Shown: positions 26,909 through 35,309, counted from the first letter of the stretch. The stretch is DNA of 64,000 nucleotides from Caproiciproducens galactitolivorans (GCF_004768785.1 NZ_SRMQ01000001.1:248001-312000), one strand, 5' to 3'. Notes: generated from the letters alone by a model not told the origin. Made by a program: numbers and translations.

Positions 26909-27688
26909 ATGCCCAATGACAATCGGATAGCCGTACTGATCGACGCAGATAATGTTTCGGAAAAGTTTATCAAGTTTATTTTGGATGAGGTATCGAACGA
27001 TGGCGTGGCGACTTACAAACGGATTTATGGCGACTGGACGAAGCCTGCGCTTAGTACATGGAAAAACGTACTGCTGGAATATTCTATCACGCCGATTCAG
27101 CAATACAGCTACACAACTGGAAAAAATGCAACGGATTCCGCTATGATTATCGACGCGATGGATATTTTGTATTCCGGGAACGTAGAGGGGTTCTGTATTG
27201 TTTCAAGTGATAGTGATTTCACCCGCCTTGCTGTCCGCCTGCGCGAATCCGGCATGTATGTTGTTGGAATGGGGGAAAAGAAAACTCCGCAGGCTTTTAT
27301 CTCGGCCTGCAATAAATTTCGCTATTTAGAGGTTCTTGCGCAGACAACCGCTCAGGGTGAAGAAACCCAAACCGGGGAAGAAGAAGCCGTAACAGTAGAA
27401 ACAACGCCGCTTGAGGTTATTAAAAATACCGTTCAGACCATTGTACAGGAAATATCGGATGATGATGGACGAGCATTTGTGGGTGAAATCGGAAACATGC
27501 TGCTGCGCCGTTATCCAGACTTTGACGTTCGCAATTATGGATTTAAAAAGCTTACCCCGCTCCTTCAATCCTTTAAAATTTTTGATATCTATTCAGAAAA
27601 AAACAGCGATGGGTATAACCGTCTTGTATATGTAAAAGAGAAAAATCCTTCGTCTTCTCAAAACAATAATAAAAAATCCCGTAAATAG
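26909..27688 (+). CDS. NYN-domain putative nuclease with C-terminal OST-HTH/LOTUS domain
   Basis: 259 aa. The N-terminal 150 residues form a PIN-like NYN domain: AVLIDADNVS and then KNATDSAMIIDAMD and CIVSSDSDFTRLA supply the conserved acidic residues expected to bind metal for RNA cleavage. A Glu-rich linker (about 155-175) leads to an OST-HTH-like domain (VVGEIGNMLL-type strand-helix, YPDFDVRNYGFKKLTPLLQS), proposed to bind RNA. The tail is Lys/Ser/Asn-rich. The family is known as LabA/DUF88-like. Its target is unknown. Single gene with its own promoter. Confidence 0.87.
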   Translation: MPNDNRIAVLIDADNVSEKFIKFILDEVSNDGVATYKRIYGDWTKPALSTWKNVLLEYSITPIQQYSYTTGKNATDSAMIIDAMDILYSGNVEGFCIVSSDSDFTRLAVRLRESGMYVVGMGEKKTPQAFISACNKFRYLEVLAQTTAQGEETQTGEEEAVTVETTPLEVIKNTVQTIVQEISDDDGRAFVGEIGNMLLRRYPDFDVRNYGFKKLTPLLQSFKIFDIYSEKNSDGYNRLVYVKEKNPSSSQNNNKKSRK

Positions 27689-27705
27689 GAAATTTTCTTG
27701 AAGGC

Positions 27706-27743
27706 AGCGAGATAGGGCAGCGGCTTAGCCGCTGCCTCTCGCT
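27706..27743. repeat. GC-rich inverted repeat
   Basis: Inner stem GGCAGCGGC/GCCGCTGCC with a 3-base loop, and outer stem AGCGAGA/TCTCGCT with a 3-base bulge. No T-run follows on either strand. It may be a factor-independent RNA 3' end or a repeat. The rest of 27744-28020 shows no credible gene. Confidence 0.6.
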
Positions 27744-28023
27744 ATTAGATTGTATTGGCGAACCGTATTTTTATTCAGATTGTATCGCTTTATTTGAAGC
27801 GCCGGAAAAGATGAAAATGGGATGGCTTTGACTGAAATACATGTCTTTCCGGATATAGACTTATAGTCACATTTTTCATGAGTAGTATTTAAAGTTGTAT
27901 AAAACAGACAACCAAAAAGCATTTCCGACCGATAAAGGGCGCCTGTCTCAGTATACTGTAAATGTTTGCGCCGCACCAGTACGGCTTTCATACCGTGAGG
28001 ATCCATTTCAGCGTGCTTTTTGG

Positions 28024-28066
28024 AAAAAGAAAAAGAGCGGACGCAACCGCGCGTTCGCTCTTTCTT
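28024..28066 (-). terminator. Terminator of rpsF-ssb-rpsR
   Basis: Stem AAAGAGCG...CGC with GCG...CGCTCTTT, followed on the minus strand by CTTTTTC and further T residues, 24 bases past the rpsR stop. Confidence 0.75.
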
Positions 28067-28089
28067 GTTAAGTTGCAGGAATGTGAATA

Positions 28090-28344
28090 TCAGTCGCTGC
28101 TGAAAGGGAGCAATGCGAGGTGACGCGCACGCTTAATAGCGACGGTCAATTCGCGCTGATGATGTGCACATGTTCCGGTTACTCTGCGGGGAAGAATCTT
28201 CGCCCTTTCAGAAATAAAACGGCGGAGCTTTGCAACATCCTTGTAATCAATCGAATCTACCTTGTCAACACAAAAACCGCAAACCTTTTTGCGGGACTTA
28301 CGCCCGCCGGGGCGGCGGTCTTGCTTATCGTTTTTATCAGCCAT
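28090..28344 (-). CDS. rpsR: 30S ribosomal protein S18
   Basis: 84 aa small-subunit protein that pairs with S6 on the ribosome platform. Contains [19 protein letters not shown], then [20 protein letters not shown] and [20 protein letters not shown]. Both Cys of the CxxC pair are kept, as in zinc-type S18. Third gene of the standard rpsF-ssb-rpsR operon on the minus strand. Confidence 0.98.
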   Translation of the reverse strand: MADKNDKQDRRPGGRKSRKKVCGFCVDKVDSIDYKDVAKLRRFISERAKILPRRVTGTCAHHQRELTVAIKRARHLALLPFSSD

Positions 28345-28384
28345 GGCAAAAGCCTCCTTTTCTCATCATAATTTAAAGAGGAAA

Positions 28385-28840
28385 TCAGAACGGCAAATCG
28401 TCGTCCAATGGAATTTCCTCAAAATCGCCTGTGTCTCCACTTGCATAAGCAGGAGCAGACTGCTCAAGGGCGGTATCTGGTTTCGAATGATAATTGCTGC
28501 CCTGCGTTCCGGTACTGTCGCGTTTTGATTCCGCAAAATGGACGTTATCGGCTACAACTTCAAACGCTTTGCGCTTGTTACCTTCTTTGTCTGTATAGGT
28601 TCTTGTTTGAATGGAACCCTGCACCGCAACCAACTGCCCTTTGTGAAAATATTTGCACACAAAGTCAGCTGTGCTGCGCCATGCGACAACGTCGATAAAG
28701 TCCGCCTGACGCTCCGCTCCGGCTTTTACATAGGAACGGTCTACCGCTAGTGTAAAGCTTGTTACCGAAATATCATTCGGCGTATGCCGAAGCTCCGGAT
28801 CGGCAACAAGTCTGCCCATTAAAACAGCGACATTGAGCAT
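28385..28840 (-). CDS. ssb: Single-stranded DNA-binding protein
   Basis: 151 aa. The OB fold occupies about 1-105 (MGRLVADPELRHTPNDISVT, AWRSTADFVCKYFHKGQLV, AVQGSIQTRTYTDKEGNKR). A flexible Ser/Thr/Gln-rich linker leads to the acidic tip EIPLDDDLPF, which recruits partner proteins. Binds and protects single-stranded DNA in replication and repair. Middle gene of the rpsF-ssb-rpsR operon. Confidence 0.98.
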   Translation of the reverse strand: MLNVAVLMGRLVADPELRHTPNDISVTSFTLAVDRSYVKAGAERQADFIDVVAWRSTADFVCKYFHKGQLVAVQGSIQTRTYTDKEGNKRKAFEVVADNVHFAESKRDSTGTQGSNYHSKPDTALEQSAPAYASGDTGDFEEIPLDDDLPF

Positions 28841-28858
28841 TCAAATCACTCTTCCTTC

Positions 28859-29155
28859 TTAGCTATCTTTCCGGATGATGAGAGAACGAAGGACACCATC
28901 GGTAATCTTAAAGATTCTGTCGAGTTCCGCGGTGAATTCAGGCGCGCTCGTGAAGCTGATTAAAGTGTAGTAGCCTTCTTCCTGCTTCTGAATCGGGTAC
29001 GCAAGTCTGCGCTTGCCCCATTCGTCAACGGTGTCGATGGTACCGTGTGCTTCAATCAGATCCTTGAATTTCTGCACCAGCGAAGCGATTGCGTCCTCAC
29101 CAAGCTTAGTAGAAAGGATAAATACGGTTTCATAGGAATTTTTTACTCCAGACAT
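28859..29155 (-). CDS. rpsF: 30S ribosomal protein S6
   Basis: 98 aa. Motifs YETVFILSTKLGED and DEWGKRRLAYPIQKQEEGYY are typical of S6. First gene of the operon; AAAGGAGG lies seven bases before the ATG. S6 and S18 bind as a heterodimer, and in several bacteria the dimer represses its own mRNA leader; a candidate hairpin is noted separately. Confidence 0.97.
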   Translation of the reverse strand: MSGVKNSYETVFILSTKLGEDAIASLVQKFKDLIEAHGTIDTVDEWGKRRLAYPIQKQEEGYYTLISFTSAPEFTAELDRIFKITDGVLRSLIIRKDS

Positions 29156-29179
29156 AATTGCACCTCCTTTTGGACTTTG

Positions 29180-29200
29180 GCCCCGGAATCAATCCGGAGC
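29180..29200 (-). promoter_or_regulatory. Hairpin in the rpsF leader, candidate S6:S18 target
   Basis: On the minus strand, GCTCCGGA pairs with TCCGGGGC around a 5-base loop, between the promoter and the rpsF ribosome site. Published S6:S18-responsive leaders carry CCG-rich hairpins near this position. Similarity here is by eye only. Confidence 0.35.
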
Positions 29201-29236
29201 AAGGATAAAAGCCGAAAATTGCGGCTTAACAGAATA

Positions 29237-29265
29237 ATTATATCAGTCTGTTTCTACGAAGTCAA
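29237..29265 (-). promoter_or_regulatory. Promoter of rpsF-ssb-rpsR
   Basis: On the minus strand TTGACT and a consensus TATAAT are exactly 17 bases apart, directly after the galU stop at 29273. It gives an rpsF leader of about 75 bases. Confidence 0.75.
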
Positions 29266-29272
29266 TAAAAAT

Positions 29273-30148
29273 TTATATTTCCTTGCACAGTTCCTTCAGG
29301 TAGGCTTTGAATTCCGCCCCGATTTCCGGGTGCTTGAGCGCGGCTTCCACCTGAGCCTGCATAATTCCGAGCTTGTTCCCCATATCGTAGCGTTTTCCAG
29401 TGTATTCAACCGCAATCATGCCGACGGAGCGCGCCAGCGTGCGCATTGCGTCGGTCAGCTGGATTTCACCGCCCGCGCCCGGTTCCGTTTTATCCAGAAT
29501 ATCAAAAATATCCGGCGTGAGAATGCAACGGCCAAGGATGGAATACAGGGACATAATCTTATCCGGAGACGGTTTTTCAATCATATCTGTGCATTTGAAA
29601 TAATTGTCGTGAATATTTTCAACCTTCAGGGAGCTGTATTTCGTAATGGCTTCGGCGGAAACCTGCTTTACTCCTAAAACGCCTTTGCCGAATTCCTCAT
29701 ACGCGCGTATCAGCTGGGCACAGGCGGGGTCTTCTCCCATAATGACATCGTCGCCGTACAAAACCGCAAACGGCTCGTTACCGACAAAAGATCTTGCGCA
29801 GTTTACCGCGTGGCCGAGGCCGCGCGTTTCCTTTTGGCGCACAAAGTAAATATTTGCTTGATGGGCAATATCGATGATTTCCTTTAAAATTTTCTCTTTT
29901 TCCGGCCCGCTGCTGGTCAGGCGCGCTTCCAGTTCAGGGACGCGGTCAAAATGATCTTCAATCAGGCCTTTGCCGCGGTTTGTAATGATCAGGATATCTT
30001 TGATGCCGGAACGGACAGCTTCCTCAACAATGTATTGGATTGCTGGCTTGTCCACGATGGGCAGCATTTCTTTCGGCATAGATTTTGTCGCAGGCAGAAC
30101 GCGGGTTCCCAGTCCTGCGGCAGGAATGACAGCTTTGGTTACTTTCAT
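29273..30148 (-). CDS. galU: UTP-glucose-1-phosphate uridylyltransferase
   Basis: Makes UDP-glucose, the precursor for cell-envelope glycans and glycolipids. 291 aa. Nucleotide-binding signature IPAAGLGTRVLPATKSMPKE; VDKPAIQYIVEEAV; RQKETRGLGHAVNCA; VLYGDDVI with the metal-binding Asp; GAGGEIQLTDAM. Also called gtaB in Bacillus. It is 25 bases downstream of the zinc-ribbon membrane protein gene on the minus strand, so the two are probably co-transcribed. Confidence 0.97.
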   Translation of the reverse strand: MKVTKAVIPAAGLGTRVLPATKSMPKEMLPIVDKPAIQYIVEEAVRSGIKDILIITNRGKGLIEDHFDRVPELEARLTSSGPEKEKILKEIIDIAHQANIYFVRQKETRGLGHAVNCARSFVGNEPFAVLYGDDVIMGEDPACAQLIRAYEEFGKGVLGVKQVSAEAITKYSSLKVENIHDNYFKCTDMIEKPSPDKIMSLYSILGRCILTPDIFDILDKTEPGAGGEIQLTDAMRTLARSVGMIAVEYTGKRYDMGNKLGIMQAQVEAALKHPEIGAEFKAYLKELCKEI

Positions 30149-30173
30149 GAATTAACAACTCCTAAATATACAA

Positions 30174-31211
30174 TTATAAGATTTGAGGAAGATACATTAC
30201 AATCAGATAGCAGATTAAAAGACAGATTGCAAGTGCCGTGTTTACGCCGCCTTGTTCCTGGTACTGAATTGCAGCGTGGGTAGCATCCGGCGCCTCCTGG
30301 CGGATTTGCTTCACCTTACTCACGCAGTGCTTCAAATACCATTTATTTCCGTTAAATCCGACAATCAGCATAATAATAAACTGAATTACGGCGATAATGG
30401 TCGGCAGGCAGAATAAAAACACTTGTTGATCCGGCTGCTGGGAAAGCTGGGCAAGAACCTGCATCATCTGTGCATAAGTTACATTCGAGGAATCCAAGGA
30501 GAGTCCCTCTTTTTGAAACATGGCCTGCAGCAAAGGAGTGGCAAAATGAATCGATACGTATGTGGAGATCAGATACAGAACCGTCATGACGGCGGTTACA
30601 ATGGAACCGGTTTTATACTGCTTCCGGTACAGCATCCAGCCCCCTGAAAACAGAAATGCGCTAAAATTGAACCGGTTTTTCCCAAAGCGTTTTAAATTCA
30701 TAAAAACAGGTAGATAATAAGGGGTGTTGCTTTGCACCAGCCTGGAAATATCCCCGGCGGAAACATCGTCGATTTGCTCGTTTGGGTTTACCCCGCCCAT
30801 TGGATCAAATAGAAAGGGAACCGGCCCTTGTTGAAAAGGAGCGCCGTACGGCGGGAAGCCGTTCTGCGGATTCGACGGATTTTGCTGGAATCCCGGTGTA
30901 TCCTGCTGATTTATTGTAAGGGACTGCCCGCAACGGTCGCAGAACATCGCGTTTTGCGAATTCATGTTTCCACAGCGCGGACAGCGCTTTGTTTTACATT
31001 CTGCCCGATTCACAGGTTCCTTTTGGGCTTCCTGCTTTGGCGGCGCCCATGCGGTATTAGTGCCGTGTTTGTCGGAGAAAACACATTTGCCTTCACTGGC
31101 GTAACACGCGCGGTGATAAGGAGCGCCGCATTCCGGGCAAACCACAATATCATCGTCGCGGGCAAAAGGCTTTCCGCAAACAGGGCAGTGTAAACCTGTA
31201 TAATCAATCAT
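30174..31211 (-). CDS. RING-finger-like and zinc-ribbon membrane protein
   Basis: 345 aa. Residues 1-55 carry a RING/B-box-like cysteine and His set (HCPVCGKPF, VVCPECGAPYHRACY). A second zinc ribbon follows at about 77-97 (RCPRCGNMNSQNAMFCDRCG). A Gln/Pro/Asn/Gly-rich linker leads to a DUF2628-like membrane part with about four helices from residue 185 on (FNFSAFLFSGGWMLYRKQY is the characteristic block). Function unknown. Prokaryotic RING-finger proteins of this build are widespread in clostridia; ubiquitin-ligase activity is not implied. Upstream of galU in the same unit. Confidence 0.83.
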   Translation of the reverse strand: MIDYTGLHCPVCGKPFARDDDIVVCPECGAPYHRACYASEGKCVFSDKHGTNTAWAPPKQEAQKEPVNRAECKTKRCPRCGNMNSQNAMFCDRCGQSLTINQQDTPGFQQNPSNPQNGFPPYGAPFQQGPVPFLFDPMGGVNPNEQIDDVSAGDISRLVQSNTPYYLPVFMNLKRFGKNRFNFSAFLFSGGWMLYRKQYKTGSIVTAVMTVLYLISTYVSIHFATPLLQAMFQKEGLSLDSSNVTYAQMMQVLAQLSQQPDQQVFLFCLPTIIAVIQFIIMLIVGFNGNKWYLKHCVSKVKQIRQEAPDATHAAIQYQEQGGVNTALAICLLICYLIVMYLPQIL

Positions 31212-31253
31212 TCTTTAACCTCCTGTAGAAAATATAAAGCGGCTTATTACCCT

Positions 31254-31282
31254 ATTGTATATAATTTCCGTTAAAACTGCAA
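31254..31282 (-). promoter_or_regulatory. Promoter of the zinc-ribbon protein-galU unit
   Basis: On the minus strand TTGCAG and TACAAT are 17 bases apart, 43 bases upstream of the start. Confidence 0.55.
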
Positions 31283-31372
31283 CAATTTATCCGTAAATTT
31301 TCATCTCATTCACAATTCACCGCCGTTTATGGCTTCGAAGCATCTCTTGGCACCCACCTTCGGCAAATGTCC

Positions 31373-31401
31373 TTTACATTGTATATAAAATACTTTATAA
31401 T
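31373..31401 (+). promoter_or_regulatory. Promoter of prfB
   Basis: TTTACA (31373-31378) and TATAAT (31396-31401) are 17 bases apart, 75 bases before prfB. Confidence 0.7.
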
Positions 31402-31475
31402 ATTTTCGTTATAGCACAGTTAAATCGTGAATTTTTTGTAAATCTACTATTAGATGAGATTAGAAGGATGGTTTT

Positions 31476-32603
31476 ATGCTTCAGTTTGAAGAAATGAAGC
31501 TCGCTTTACAGGAGTTGGAGCCGGATCTAAAGGATTTGGCGGAGGCGCTCGGGCTTGAAAGCATGCGCGAAGAAATCGAAAAGTTGGACGCGAAAGCTGC
31601 CCAGCCCGGTTTTTGGGACGATATGGAGACTTCGCAGAAGGTTTTGCAGCGTTCAAGCATGCTGAAAAACAAAATGGCCGCTTACGAACGATTAAAAAGC
31701 GCCTACGGGGACACGATGGCGTTGATTGAGCTTGCTGATGAGGAGGGCGATCTTTCCTTACTGCCGGAAGCGCAGGAAGAGATGAAAAAATTCCAGTCGG
31801 AATTGGAATCACAGCGCCTGTCAACGCTCCTGAACGGAGAATACGACAGCAAAAATGCCATTTTGACGTTCCATGCGGGCGCGGGCGGAACCGAAGCGCA
31901 GGATTGGGCGGAAATGCTTTACCGGATGTACTGCCGCTGGGGCGAGCGTCATGGTTATAAGGTGGAAACGCTCGATTATCTTGACGGCGAAGAGGCAGGT
32001 TTAAAAAGCGCGACCGTATTAATTAGCGGCGAAAATGCGTACGGATTTTTGAAAAGCGAGGTCGGGGTGCACCGGCTTGTCCGTGTTTCGCCTTTTGACG
32101 CGTCCGGAAGGCGGCATACTTCTTTTGCTTCGCTGGAAGTTATGCCGGAAATTGACGACGACGTTGAAGTGCAGATCAACCCGGATGATATAAAAATGGA
32201 TGTGTACCGTGCTAGCGGCGCGGGTGGGCAGAAGGTTAACAAAACATCGTCCGCCGTCCGCCTGACGCATATCCCGACCGGAATCGTTGTTTCCTGCCAG
32301 GTGGAGCGAAGCCAGTACCAAAACCGCGATGTCGCTATGCGTATGCTGAAATCCAAACTCATGGAAATTAAAGAGCGCGAACATTTGGAGCGCATAGAGG
32401 ACATTAAGGGCGTGCAGAAAGAAATCGCGTGGGGGTCTCAGATTCGGTCCTACGTTTTTATGCCGTATACCCTTGTAAAAGACCACCGCACAGGCTATGA
32501 ATCCGGCAATATTAATGCGGTGATGGACGGCGACCTGGACGGATTTATCAATGCGTATCTGAAAGCGCAAAGCTTGAACGCGCTTGGGGAAAATGTCGAT
32601 TAA
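31476..32603 (+). CDS. prfB: Peptide chain release factor 2, no programmed frameshift
   Basis: Terminates translation at UGA and UAA. 375 aa. SPF, the stop-codon recognition tripeptide of RF2, is in VSPFDASGRRHTSF. The GGQ loop that triggers peptide release is in ASGAGGQKVNKT. Most bacterial prfB genes need a +1 frameshift at a CTT-TGA site near codon 25. Here the frame is continuous: codons 26-28 read GGG CTT GAA (31551-31559), as if one T had been lost from the slippery site, so autoregulation by frameshifting is absent. Start ATG with AGAAGGATGG upstream. Confidence 0.96.
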   Translation: MLQFEEMKLALQELEPDLKDLAEALGLESMREEIEKLDAKAAQPGFWDDMETSQKVLQRSSMLKNKMAAYERLKSAYGDTMALIELADEEGDLSLLPEAQEEMKKFQSELESQRLSTLLNGEYDSKNAILTFHAGAGGTEAQDWAEMLYRMYCRWGERHGYKVETLDYLDGEEAGLKSATVLISGENAYGFLKSEVGVHRLVRVSPFDASGRRHTSFASLEVMPEIDDDVEVQINPDDIKMDVYRASGAGGQKVNKTSSAVRLTHIPTGIVVSCQVERSQYQNRDVAMRMLKSKLMEIKEREHLERIEDIKGVQKEIAWGSQIRSYVFMPYTLVKDHRTGYESGNINAVMDGDLDGFINAYLKAQSLNALGENVD

Positions 32604-32651
32604 TAATGTAAAAAGTTACAATTTTGGAATGGAAGGTTTCAAAAGTTATCC

Positions 32652-32680
32652 TTTATATTTTAGAATAGAAAGAATATAAT
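32652..32680 (+). promoter_or_regulatory. Candidate promoter of the beta-propeller gene
   Basis: A weak TTTATA and a consensus TATAAT (32675-32680) are 17 bases apart, 48 bases before the start. Confidence 0.5.
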
Positions 32681-32727
32681 AGGGAATCGAACGAAATGAT
32701 GGTTTTCATTGCAGTATCAGAAAGGTT

Positions 32728-33849
32728 ATGATTCCCTTGAAATCTCGTTTGCAAAAATCCGTAATCACATGTATCTGTGTTTTTGTATGTTTGGCTCTTT
32801 TACTTTTATCTTATAGTGGTCGCCAGCCGGAATCTATATCTAAGGCAAAAAAACCTATGCAACATGTACCGGCTAAGCTCTTTACGCAGACTTTCCCTTC
32901 TTTCACTAAAAAAGTAGGATACCCCAAAAAAGTTCCTCTGGCTTTCTATGAGTTGCAGAAGAAATACAATCTGGTTGCGGTTCCGACTTATGACGGCTCC
33001 TTTCAGCTTACCCACCCCAAGGTGCTGTATTTTGCAAAAGGCTGGAACGGATATAAGTACTGGATGTCCATGACGCCTTATCCGTATGGAAATGATGATT
33101 ACGAAAATCCGTCTATTGTTGTTTCGAACGACGGGAAAAACTGGAGCGCGCCCGAAGGACTGAAAAATCCTGTTTCCGGGTTACCTCCGGATGTAAAAAC
33201 GGGCGGGCATTATTCAGACCCGCAGCTTGTGATGCGCGGAAAAACGATGGAACTCTGGTACCGTTACAATCCGCAGAAACATGGAAGCCGCTATCCGGAT
33301 AACGGAATAAATATCTATTATAGAAAGCAAACGCAGGATGGCATTCATTGGTCGGCTGCACAAAAGCTCCTGCAAAGCCGCGACGGTTATTTGAGCCTGT
33401 GCGTGCTTTATGAAAATGGGATGTACCGCACTTGGTATGCGTCTTACGGCGGCGATTTATGCTATACGGAAAGTCGTGACGCGTTAACATGGTCGACTCC
33501 CATATGCTGTAAAGTACCCCTTCCCGCCGGACTGCAGTGTTATCATCAGGATGTCATTAAAAACGGCTCGGATTATTATCTGCTACAAACGGCTGAAAGA
33601 GCATCCAATTATTCATTTCGGCTTTTCCTCCTTAAGTCACAGGACGGAATTCATTTTACAATGCTTCAGCCGATTATTCCAACGAAAGATACGGCGCTTT
33701 GGAAAAATATTTCTTTTTACCGCAGTACCGTTTTTGTAAAGGATAATAAAATGGATTTTTATATTTCTATCATTATTCGTAAGAGAAAATGGTATATGAC
33801 ACAAATGGAGATGCCGATGCCGAAAGTATTGCCGGGTGTTCAGTTATAA
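32728..33849 (+). CDS. Exported protein with a glycosidase-like beta-propeller
   Basis: 373 aa. A hydrophobic segment (about 10-28, VITCICVFVCLALLLLSY) is a signal peptide or membrane anchor. The rest repeats a blade-like motif of the form Ser/Gln-x-Asp-Gly-x-x-Trp/Phe: SNDGKNWSAP, TQDGIHWSA, SRDALTWSTP, SQDGIHFT. This is typical of five-bladed propellers of the GH32/GH43/sialidase type. HYSDPQLV could hold one catalytic Asp, but I cannot assign the full set. The ATG at 32728 is only two bases after AAAGG; TTG at 32737 is an alternative start. Single gene. Confidence 0.75.
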   Translation: MIPLKSRLQKSVITCICVFVCLALLLLSYSGRQPESISKAKKPMQHVPAKLFTQTFPSFTKKVGYPKKVPLAFYELQKKYNLVAVPTYDGSFQLTHPKVLYFAKGWNGYKYWMSMTPYPYGNDDYENPSIVVSNDGKNWSAPEGLKNPVSGLPPDVKTGGHYSDPQLVMRGKTMELWYRYNPQKHGSRYPDNGINIYYRKQTQDGIHWSAAQKLLQSRDGYLSLCVLYENGMYRTWYASYGGDLCYTESRDALTWSTPICCKVPLPAGLQCYHQDVIKNGSDYYLLQTAERASNYSFRLFLLKSQDGIHFTMLQPIIPTKDTALWKNISFYRSTVFVKDNKMDFYISIIIRKRKWYMTQMEMPMPKVLPGVQL

Positions 33850-33867
33850 AAATAAAAGATTAGAATC

Positions 33868-33902
33868 AACAAAAGGACCGCAAACTGCGGCCCTTTTGTT
33901 AT
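33868..33902 (+). terminator. Terminator after the beta-propeller gene
   Basis: AAAGG-A-CCGCA pairs with TGCGG-C-CCTTT around AAC, with one mismatch, followed by TTGTT. Confidence 0.65.
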
Positions 33903-33924
33903 CCGGTAAATTCTATAGGGAAGA

Positions 33925-34215
33925 CTATGTATTATCCGAATCAAAATCATCGTGGTGTGGATTTTCACTAACCAGTTTTGCTCCTTGAAACAAAACGTTG
34001 AGCATATCTGTTTCGTATTGAATGGATAGCGTATCCAATTTACTGAAAACGGTTCCCTTTGTAGTAACAACATATTTTTGGGGAAGCCGGTTTAAAGCAT
34101 AAGAAGCGATATCCATTCGGCATTTTTCACATTTGCAGCACCCCAGCGAATCAATTACTTCGTCTAATTTTAATTGGACCAGGGTTTCCATTAGGTTTGT
34201 CAGTTTAACCTCCAT
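33925..34215 (-). CDS. comFB: ComFB-family protein
   Basis: About 96 aa. The family block is clear: CCKCEKCRMDIASYALNRLP followed by QKYVVTTKG. The Cys-rich CxCxxC may bind zinc. In Bacillus comFB lies in the late competence comF operon but is dispensable; in cyanobacteria ComFB proteins bind cyclic nucleotides such as c-di-GMP. The tandem HD-GYP gene 1.5 kb away makes a nucleotide link tempting, but this is inference. The start is the second of two adjacent ATGs, seven bases after GGAG; 34218 is equally possible. Confidence 0.87.
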   Translation of the reverse strand: MEVKLTNLMETLVQLKLDEVIDSLGCCKCEKCRMDIASYALNRLPQKYVVTTKGTVFSKLDTLSIQYETDMLNVLFQGAKLVSENPHHDDFDSDNT

Positions 34216-34328
34216 CATATTACTCCTTCCGGTCACATCATAACAATTACTAAATATTATCATAATTTTTCTAATTTGTAAATGCGCAATTCGAAAGAAT
34301 TTTACCGACTGCTTTGCTTTACGCTTTT

Positions 34329-34826
34329 TTAGTCTGGAACATGTTTCCGATACCCTAGAATATGTAAGCAGCGTATCTTTTTGTAAATATAGCTGCTTAA
34401 CGGCCGCATATAAGAATCGTAAGTATGGGCTGCTACAAAGATATCCTCATCCGTTTTACCGACAACGACGGGGGAGTGGTAAAAATGCTCCAGTTCATCT
34501 CCCAGTTGAAGAATGTCGCCGATTTCCAGATTGTCCGTGTCGGATACCTCCGCGTAAGGCCCGGTTCCTTTATTTGTTGTAAGGAAGTTGTATAAATACT
34601 GTACGCCGCTCCAGGAGGGTGTTCGGTCGCTGCTGCTTTTATAATACCAGCCGAAGACAGGCGTGTAATTCATAACTTTGCAGCCGGCATAAATACATTG
34701 GGAAGCAAAATTCGTACAATCTCCGCCCATTTTGTCAAAATTTATAAAGGCCGGATTCCGTTGAAAAGCCCATATTTTCGCATATTCGAATGCATTTTCG
34801 CGGTTATACGGAAATTCAGCCAGCAT
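34329..34826 (-). CDS. Amidase_6-domain (papain-like) protein
   Basis: About 165 aa. FPYNRENAFEYAKIWAFQRN opens the putative amidase domain (Pfam Amidase_6). GGDCTNFASQCIYAGC holds the catalytic Cys, and FYHSPVVVG plus VAAHTYDS supply His and Asp candidates. There is no signal peptide, so it may act in the cytoplasm or be released otherwise. I start it at 34826, after GGGGTG; an in-frame ATG at 34892 lacks a ribosome site. It follows a four-helix membrane protein gene on the same strand. Confidence 0.8.
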   Translation of the reverse strand: MLAEFPYNRENAFEYAKIWAFQRNPAFINFDKMGGDCTNFASQCIYAGCKVMNYTPVFGWYYKSSSDRTPSWSGVQYLYNFLTTNKGTGPYAEVSDTDNLEIGDILQLGDELEHFYHSPVVVGKTDEDIFVAAHTYDSYMRPLSSYIYKKIRCLHILGYRKHVPD

Positions 34827-34895
34827 AGTACGCACCCCGCATTCTATTTCATACTTATAGATAGTATGAGGGAAAAACGGTCGCAATTCCATTCT

Positions 34896-35309
34896 TTAAA
34901 AATTTTTTTGCTTAGCGGAGCCATCCTTACGGCGGGATCTGATTTTAAGCAAAAAGCGAAGAATTTGTACTGCCGCACCGGCGCATAACCCGATTGTCAT
35001 CCAGGTAAATAAGGTGATCAGTCCCACAAGGTCTTCCCAGCCGCTGACATTGTTCAGAAAGGTCAATGCCATTTCAAAAAAGCCGATCCCAAGCCCTGCA
35101 AGGAAAATCCAGAGCATGATCCGCAGGTTCAGCAGATATAGGGTGGATGTTACTGCTCCGAAAGTCAGGGACAAAACAAGGTAGGCAATCATATTTTGAA
35201 TCGTGACGGGGTTGCCGAGCAGATAACCCACTTCAAAATAGAAGAGAACAAAACAAACGGCCGTTACCGTGAACCAGATAACCCAGAAGTACAGGCTCCG
35301 ATTTTTCAT
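34896..35309 (-). CDS. Hypothetical four-helix membrane protein
   Basis: 137 aa with four predicted membrane helices (about 5-27, 37-60, 62-80, 93-117) and a basic cytoplasmic tail RSRRKDGSAKQ. The ribosome site AAAAGGAAG precedes the ATG. No family recognised. It is directly upstream of the amidase-like gene on the minus strand and may form a two-gene unit with it. Confidence 0.7.
   Translation of the reverse strand: MKNRSLYFWVIWFTVTAVCFVLFYFEVGYLLGNPVTIQNMIAYLVLSLTFGAVTSTLYLLNLRIMLWIFLAGLGIGFFEMALTFLNNVSGWEDLVGLITLFTWMTIGLCAGAAVQILRFLLKIRSRRKDGSAKQKNF

Noticed and set aside
27725-28006. 93-residue minus-strand frame upstream of the rpsR terminator
   Set aside because: No ribosome site and no recognisable domain; it reads through the GC-rich inverted repeat.
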